A DNA stretch of 27,810 bases from CAZXBB01 sp964638815. Its GTDB lineage: Bacteria > Planctomycetota > Phycisphaerae > Phycisphaerales > SM1A02. This document shows positions 22,943 to 27,810 of this stretch, piece after piece (positions within the stretch are counted from its first letter, which is position 1; each line of letters starts with the position of its first letter). Made by a program: the position numbers and the translations under genes. Location: NCBI GenBank assembly GCA_964638815.1, contig CAZXBB010000429.1:1-27810 (forward strand), in the 5' to 3' direction. Under the pieces are notes generated by a model. That model worked only from the letters and a program-made list of their open reading frames with translations. It was not told the DNA's origin and ran no database searches.

Positions 22943-24289
22943 TCACTGCCGGCCGACGAGACCGTGCGTGACGATGAAATCGTGAAGTGAGCGCGCGATG
23001 ACCTCGTTCCCCGCGCGCGTCGTGTGCACATCGTCGTAGAAGTGCTCGAGCGTGCGGGGCACGGCGGCGTCGAGATCGATGAACGGCGTGTCGAGATCGC
23101 GCGCGACGGTTTCGGCGGCGTCGTTGAATCGGCGCATGCCGTCGATCATCGACGCGAGCGATGGTTTGCGGCCGTCCTGCTGCTGCGCCGACGGGAACCA
23201 GATGATCGCGCGCTCCCGCGGTCCGAGATCGGATCGATAGAGATGTGGCTGGCTCGCCAGGACGACGGTCGCGCCGCGGCCCCGCGCGATCGTGACGAAG
23301 GTGCGGAGATTCCGCTCGAAGGGGCGCAGGCTGGGCCAGTCATCGATCTCGACGGCGCGCGCCTTCGGGAAGAAGATCACCCGCTTGCCGTTGATGCCGT
23401 TCCCGTCGGGACCGAGCACGGGCACGACCTCGCTGCGGAAGTCGGAGAACCAGAAGCCGAGGTACGACCTCCAGGCGGTCGCGCGGGCGCGCGCGGGGTC
23501 GGCCATGTTGGCGAGCGCGCCGAGGTAGTGCGCATAGTCGTCGCGGTACGCGCCGTCCGCGAACGCGTCAGGTACGAAGCTGCGGTAGAGGTCGTTGATG
23601 CCGTGGTAGACGATGATGAGGTCCGGCTCGAGGTGCTGGACCGTCACGGCGAGCTTGATGAGTGAGTGCTGCGAGCAGTGCCAGTCGGCCCCAACGTTCT
23701 GGACCCGGATGTCGCGGTCCGGGCGGGTCGCGCGGAGCATGCGCTCGAGCATGCCGCAGGGCGTCTCCGCGACGGCGAGCGAGCCGCAGAAGACGGTGGA
23801 GCCGCCGAAGACGAAGATGCGGAACTCGTTCGGCGGCTTCGGCTCGGCGAGGTCCGACCCGCGGAACCCGAACCGGTTGACGCCGAGCTTGGGGCTGTCG
23901 GGGTTCGGCGTGTTCTGGAGGTAGGGGTGCACGACGTCCGCGTGGAACGTCGTCGTGCGTCGCGCCGCCGCGACGCCCGTGGCGAAATCGAGCGCGAGGC
24001 AGCCGAACACCGCGAGGACCAGACCGCCCGCGATCTTCGCGCCCGGTCCGACGGCCCGGCGGCGGCCGCCGCTCAGCACGACGTGGTGCGTGCGGAACAC
24101 GAACCGGGCCAGTCCGAACCAGGCAGGGATCACGAGGAAGATCCACGCCCCGAGGAACACCGCGTACCGCGAGCCGTACTTCCCGAACACCACGGGATCG
24201 AGCGACGTGTGGAAGCAGAACCCGGCCCCCAGGACGACGGCCGGCAGCGTGGCCAGCGACGAGAGAACAAGAGCCGTCCGTGCCTTCAT
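22943..24289 (-). CDS. Membrane-anchored SGNH/GDSL-like hydrolase
   Basis: 448 residues. Three hydrophobic segments (about 7-27, 43-64 and 86-107) anchor the N-terminus. The rest is a SGNH hydrolase: block I FGGSTVFCG (161-169, Ser164), block III YHGIND (228-233, Asn232) and the final DDVHTTRAGN with Asp419 and His422. The catalytic set appears complete. It resembles membrane-linked SGNH proteins that act on acylated polysaccharides, but the substrate is unknown. ATG 24289 is chosen because the first helix starts directly after MKART; a longer frame reaches far upstream across the neighbour. The ribosome site is weak (GCGGAA). It lies 140 nt downstream of the FtsK-like gene on the same strand. 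Confidence 0.86.
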   Translation of the reverse strand: MKARTALVLSSLATLPAVVLGAGFCFHTSLDPVVFGKYGSRYAVFLGAWIFLVIPAWFGLARFVFRTHHVVLSGGRRRAVGPGAKIAGGLVLAVFGCLALDFATGVAAARRTTTFHADVVHPYLQNTPNPDSPKLGVNRFGFRGSDLAEPKPPNEFRIFVFGGSTVFCGSLAVAETPCGMLERMLRATRPDRDIRVQNVGADWHCSQHSLIKLAVTVQHLEPDLIIVYHGINDLYRSFVPDAFADGAYRDDYAHYLGALANMADPARARATAWRSYLGFWFSDFRSEVVPVLGPDGNGINGKRVIFFPKARAVEIDDWPSLRPFERNLRTFVTIARGRGATVVLASQPHLYRSDLGPRERAIIWFPSAQQQDGRKPSLASMIDGMRRFNDAAETVARDLDTPFIDLDAAVPRTLEHFYDDVHTTRAGNEVIARSLHDFIVTHGLVGRQ

Positions 24290-24358
24290 GTCGTTCCGCC
24301 GCGAGTCGAGGAGGGGGAGCGGCGCAGCGTGGGGCGCGCCGTGGCACATAGGGTAAGT

Positions 24359-24559
24359 ATGAAGGCGACATACACGAAATGCATTGCGGCAGGCGTGGCG
24401 ATCACGACCCTCACGGGGCTCGGCGGCGCTCAGCTCCCGGTTCGCGTCTCCCGCGTCTGCGACGCCCCCAGCAGCCGCTCGCGCACCGACGCGAGCCACT
24501 CCTCGGCCGGCAGGGCGTACGGCCGGAACTTCTCGAGTATGCCCTCCTCCTCGTTGTGA
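24359..24559 (+). CDS. Doubtful short ORF with a signal-peptide-like start
   Basis: 66 codons starting MKATYTKCIAAGVAITTLTG, which looks like a secretion signal and uses codons (ACA, AAA, ATT) less GC-rich than the surroundings. After about residue 29 the frame overlaps the 3' end of the FtsK-like gene antisense and becomes Arg/Ser-rich as a shadow frame would. It may be the remnant of a lost secreted protein or a chance frame. Confidence 0.2.
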   Translation: MKATYTKCIAAGVAITTLTGLGGAQLPVRVSRVCDAPSSRSRTDASHSSAGRAYGRNFSSMPSSSL

Positions 24560-27500
24560 TACAGCGCGCGACGCATCCCCAGCTTCGCCGCGTTCGGCGC
24601 GTCGATGAGCTGCGTCGAGTCGGCGGATCCCATCTGGAACAGGATCCGCATCTCGAACTCGCGCAGACCGGTGCGGTCGAGCGTCCTGTTGAGGTTCGTG
24701 GCCGTGTCGCACCACGTGATGGTGTGAATGCCGACCGGGGCGCCCTCGCGAAGAATGTCGGCGAACTGCTTCTCGGGGGCGGGCGGCGCGTCGTCGCCCG
24801 GTGAACCGAAGCTGAAGTCGTCGGCCGCGCGCAGCATGCGGAACCGCTGGAGGCCGTAGATGACGAGGTAGACGGGCGGCGTGTCCCGCGTGTCCTTCGC
24901 CTGGCGACGCGCGAGCTCCCGTGCGATCTCGTCGATCGCGCTCTCGACGTCGCGCCACTTCACGCAGCGGACGTCGTAGGGCAGCGTCGCGCTGACCCGG
25001 TCGAGATAGCCCGCGTGCGGCGAGTCGAGCGGCGTCCCGTCGAGGACGTAGAACGTGGCCCCGCCGTCGCCGCCGCCGGGCACGGTGTGGGCGGCGAGCG
25101 AGACCATCGCCGTGGTCGTCATCGCGAGCGCCGCCTCTTCCTGCTGCCCGACGATCAGCAGGTTGTTGCCGCTCTGGCGCCGCAGGACGCCGGCCGTGGG
25201 CCCCTTGATCGCGATCGCCTCACCGAGCCACGCGTGCGGCGCTCGGGGGCGTCCGTCGGGGCCCGGCGCGCCGGGCGTCTCGAGGAGCTCCTCGAGAAAG
25301 TGGTTGCCGCGCACGTCCGCCGGCACGTTTCCCTCGAAGACGATCTGCGGCTCGGGGCGTCGCCAGCCGCGTTCGCGCGCGAGCGCGGCCACGCGCCCGA
25401 GCTGCCGGTCGCGCTCCCCGTCGGGGAGCCAGCAGATCTGGAACGGGCTGTTGCCCTCGACCGCGCCGCCTGCGTCGTTGTAGATGGCCTCGCCGGGACG
25501 GCCGAGGAGGCGGGCGGCGGCGTTGTCGTCGCTCATGATGAGGTAGGAGTCGGCTTCGCTGCACTGAAGCGCGATGCGCACCTGCATCTGCCCCATCGTG
25601 CTGCGAGCGAGCGAGTATGCCCCGCCAAGCGTCTGCGAGCCGAGGAGCACGTGGATGCCGAACGCGCGGCCCTGCCGCACGAGCCGGTCGAGCAGCAGCG
25701 CCGCGTCCTGCCCGAGCTTGTCGTCCTCGACGAACATCTCCTGGAACTCGTCGACGATGAGCAGGACGCGCGGCATGGGCTCGAGCTCGAGCCGCCGGTA
25801 CCCTGCGAGGTCCTGCACGTGCAGCTCGCGGAAACGGTCGCCGCGCTCCTTCATCTCGGCGTCGATGCGCTGAAGAACGCTGAGCCCGAATTCACGATCG
25901 CTCTCGACCGCCACGGCGCGCGCGTGGGGGAGATCGTGCGTCGCGTACGTCTTGAACTCGACGCCCTTCTTGAAGTCCACGAGGTAGAACTGCACCTCGT
26001 CCGGGCTGTACCACAGCGCGATGTTGGTGATCATCACGTGCAGCAGCGTCGATTTGCCGGAGCCGGTCTTGCCCGCGATAAGCGCGTGCTGCGACGTGCC
26101 CGCGCCGATCTCGAGGCTCTGGAGCTTCGTCGCCCCCGCCCGGCCGAGCGGAACCGCGAGCGTGCGCCGGCAGTCGCCGGTCCACGCGGCGTCGTCATCG
26201 GGTGCGATGACCCCGAAGGGCACCTCCACGCGAGTCGCGTCGCCGGCCGCCTCGCCGACGAGCTGGAGCTTCTTCGTGACGAACGACTCGCCCGGCGGCT
26301 TATCGAGGGCGAGCGGCAGGTCGCCCAGCACCGGGTCCTTCCAGCGAAAGACGCCGTTCTCGCGTACGAGGGTCGCCGCGCGCGTCTCGAGATCTCCGCG
26401 GTCGAGACCCCTGGGCAGCTCTTCGCGGGTGTCGAGGGAGATCAGCGTGTGCACGCCGCACCGTGCGCCGCTGCTGACGATGCTCGTGAGTCGCCGGGCG
26501 GCGGTCTCCGTGAAGTTCGTCGGGAAATCGGAGATGACGAGGAAGCGGTATGGCTCCGCGATCTCGCCCGCGTGCTCGTTGTACGCCGCGATCGTCTCGA
26601 ACTCGTTGCGCAGGTACTTCTGGATGACGGTCTCCATGTGCTCACACAGGTCGCCGAGCCGCTGCTCGATGTGACGCGCCTCCGTCCAGATCCGGCTGGT
26701 GACGAACGATTCCTCGTAGTCGGCGAGATGCATGAAGCCCGCGAAGTTCTGCCCGAGACCGACCGGATCGAGGATCGTGAAGCGCACCTTGCCCGGGGGG
26801 AGGGCGGTGAGCAGACGCATCATGACCGTCTGGAGCGTCGCGACGGCCTCGTCGCGGCCGTCGGCGTCGGAGACGAGGAGCAGCGAGCAGTGCCCGGGGA
26901 AGTCGATCGTGGCCGGCAGCCCGAACCGCCGCGGCATCGGCACCGCGAGCTCCGGGTCCTTCGGGATGCCGCCGGGCACGGCCTCGAGATCGACGGTCAG
27001 CGCGCCGAAGGGGATGCTCGGCGCGAAGTCGCCCGGCGGCCTCCAGTCTTCCCAGCGGTCGTCGCTCCACGCGGGAAAGAGCGCATCGCACTCGGCGGTC
27101 ATCGCCTCGAGATCCGCCTGCGCGCGGGCCATGCCGTCCTTCCACTCTCGCTCCATGTCCGCGCGGCCGCGCGCGGACGCAGTCTCGATCGCGGCAATCG
27201 CCTCCTCGTAGCGCTCGTCCGCCTCCCGGACGTCGCCGTCGTAACGCTCCTCGAGCCGGGCCTTCCTGCTCACGAACTGCGTCTCGAGCTCCTCGAGGTC
27301 CAGCGTGCGCCGGGCCTTGAGCTCCTCGATGCGCGCGGGATAGGTCTGCTCGATGCGCTCGACGTGCTGGCGCCGGCGTCTGCTCATCTCCTCGAGGATC
27401 GGCTCGTACGTGTCGCGCGCGGCGCGAATCTCCTCGTCACGCACGCGCACCATCTCCGCCTTCAGGCGAGCGCGCTCGGCCTTCGCCTCCGCGCGGCACG

Positions 27501-27810
27501 CGGTGCACGCCCGCAGACCCTCGTCCACGGCGCGGCACAGCCGCCCGTAGACGTCCGACGCCTGCCGGCGCGCGAGGAAGTAGAGGCCGACCGCGAGCAC
27601 GAGGCAGGCGAGCGCGGCCGCGCCGGCCGCGAAGCCGACCGTCCGGTCGAGCTGCCACTGCCGTTGCCAGGCCGTGAGCGTCGCGGCGACGACGGCCACG
27701 AACAGGATGACGAGGAGGAGGCGGGACTTGCGGAACACCCACGCGCTCGGGAGTCGCGCGAGGCGGTCGAGCGCGGCCCGCGCCTCGGTCGTCGCGCGGT
27801 CGAGGTCCGC
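24430..27810 (-). CDS. FtsK/SpoIIIE-family (EccC-like) ATPase, N-terminus cut by window edge
   Basis: The frame is open to the right edge (1127 codons visible), so the true start lies outside. Numbering from the GTG at 27738: codons upstream of it form a charged helix, then two membrane helices (about 6-23 and 34-54), then a long charged coiled coil (about 85-215). Three ATPase-like modules follow. The first (about 240-470) lacks a Walker A. The central one (about 525-800) has Walker A GKTGSGKST (556-564) and Walker B VLLIVDEFQEMF (658-669). The third (about 835-1080) has GQQEEAAL where Walker A should be. Such proteins pump DNA or secreted proteins across the inner membrane; the three-module plan resembles type VII EccC. 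No WXG100 or other T7 gene is visible. Confidence 0.88.
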   Translation of the reverse strand, partial: ADLDRATTEARAALDRLARLPSAWVFRKSRLLLVILFVAVVAATLTAWQRQWQLDRTVGFAAGAAALACLVLAVGLYFLARRQASDVYGRLCRAVDEGLRACTACRAEAKAERARLKAEMVRVRDEEIRAARDTYEPILEEMSRRRRQHVERIEQTYPARIEELKARRTLDLEELETQFVSRKARLEERYDGDVREADERYEEAIAAIETASARGRADMEREWKDGMARAQADLEAMTAECDALFPAWSDDRWEDWRPPGDFAPSIPFGALTVDLEAVPGGIPKDPELAVPMPRRFGLPATIDFPGHCSLLLVSDADGRDEAVATLQTVMMRLLTALPPGKVRFTILDPVGLGQNFAGFMHLADYEESFVTSRIWTEARHIEQRLGDLCEHMETVIQKYLRNEFETIAAYNEHAGEIAEPYRFLVISDFPTNFTETAARRLTSIVSSGARCGVHTLISLDTREELPRGLDRGDLETRAATLVRENGVFRWKDPVLGDLPLALDKPPGESFVTKKLQLVGEAAGDATRVEVPFGVIAPDDDAAWTGDCRRTLAVPLGRAGATKLQSLEIGAGTSQHALIAGKTGSGKSTLLHVMITNIALWYSPDEVQFYLVDFKKGVEFKTYATHDLPHARAVAVESDREFGLSVLQRIDAEMKERGDRFRELHVQDLAGYRRLELEPMPRVLLIVDEFQEMFVEDDKLGQDAALLLDRLVRQGRAFGIHVLLGSQTLGGAYSLARSTMGQMQVRIALQCSEADSYLIMSDDNAAARLLGRPGEAIYNDAGGAVEGNSPFQICWLPDGERDRQLGRVAALARERGWRRPEPQIVFEGNVPADVRGNHFLEELLETPGAPGPDGRPRAPHAWLGEAIAIKGPTAGVLRRQSGNNLLIVGQQEEAALAMTTTAMVSLAAHTVPGGGDGGATFYVLDGTPLDSPHAGYLDRVSATLPYDVRCVKWRDVESAIDEIARELARRQAKDTRDTPPVYLVIYGLQRFRMLRAADDFSFGSPGDDAPPAPEKQFADILREGAPVGIHTITWCDTATNLNRTLDRTGLREFEMRILFQMGSADSTQLIDAPNAAKLGMRRALYHNEEEGILEKFRPYALPAEEWLASVRERLLGASQTRETRTGS

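Overview
High-GC (about 70%) bacterial DNA, densely coded on both strands. The best guess is a planctomycete of the Phycisphaerae type. The evidence is two secreted proteins ending in a Pro-rich stretch, a short hydrophobic helix and five arginines (the PEP-CTERM-like sorting tail common in that group), and a secreted carboxypeptidase ending in dockerin-like Ca-binding repeats that finish in a Trp. No rRNA, tRNA, CRISPR array, IS element or phage module was seen, and the lineage is an inference.

Layout. 1-580 (-): lipoprotein cut by the left edge. 720-1244 (+): secreted or anchored DUF3465 protein. 1411-6750 (+): efflux operon of TetR-type regulator, membrane-fusion protein and RND pump, with overlapping or abutting genes. 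6885-14792: an ebo metabolite-traffic locus, with eboD first, then a convergent TPR sulfotransferase on the opposite strand, then a tight run of a small protein, eboB, eboE, eboC and eboF. 14883-16596 (-): two paralogous PEP-CTERM-like surface proteins, each with its own leader and terminator. 16989-18620 (+): secreted M14 carboxypeptidase with dockerin-like tail. 18659-20011 (-): polytopic ATP/ADP-translocase-like transporter. 20125-21342 (+): Tat-targeted NAD-dependent epimerase/dehydratase-like protein. 21455-22918 (+): secreted sialate O-acetylesterase-like SGNH esterase. 22943-24289 (-): membrane-anchored SGNH hydrolase. 24430-27810 (-): large FtsK/SpoIIIE (EccC-like) ATPase cut by the right edge.

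How the genes may work together. The ebo genes are the most notable system. From the literature as I recall it, ebo clusters are widespread, of uncertain chemistry, and in a scytonemin-making cyanobacterium are needed to move a precursor to the periplasm. This copy has no scytonemin genes nearby. It combines a sugar-phosphate-cyclase-like EboD with intact metal ligands, a UbiA-like EboC, TIM-barrel EboB and EboE, and an alkaline-phosphatase-fold EboF whose metal site looks degraded. The surface proteins, peptidase and esterases suggest an envelope and secretion theme for the right half.

Two patterns cross gene boundaries. Short tandem arrays (11 or 14 bp units) overlap the stop codons of three genes, and related short repeats sit inside three proteins. 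Several genes lack a Shine-Dalgarno sequence but carry a TAnnnT-like box 6-13 nt before the start codon, which suggests leaderless mRNAs; other genes have strong AGGAGG sites.
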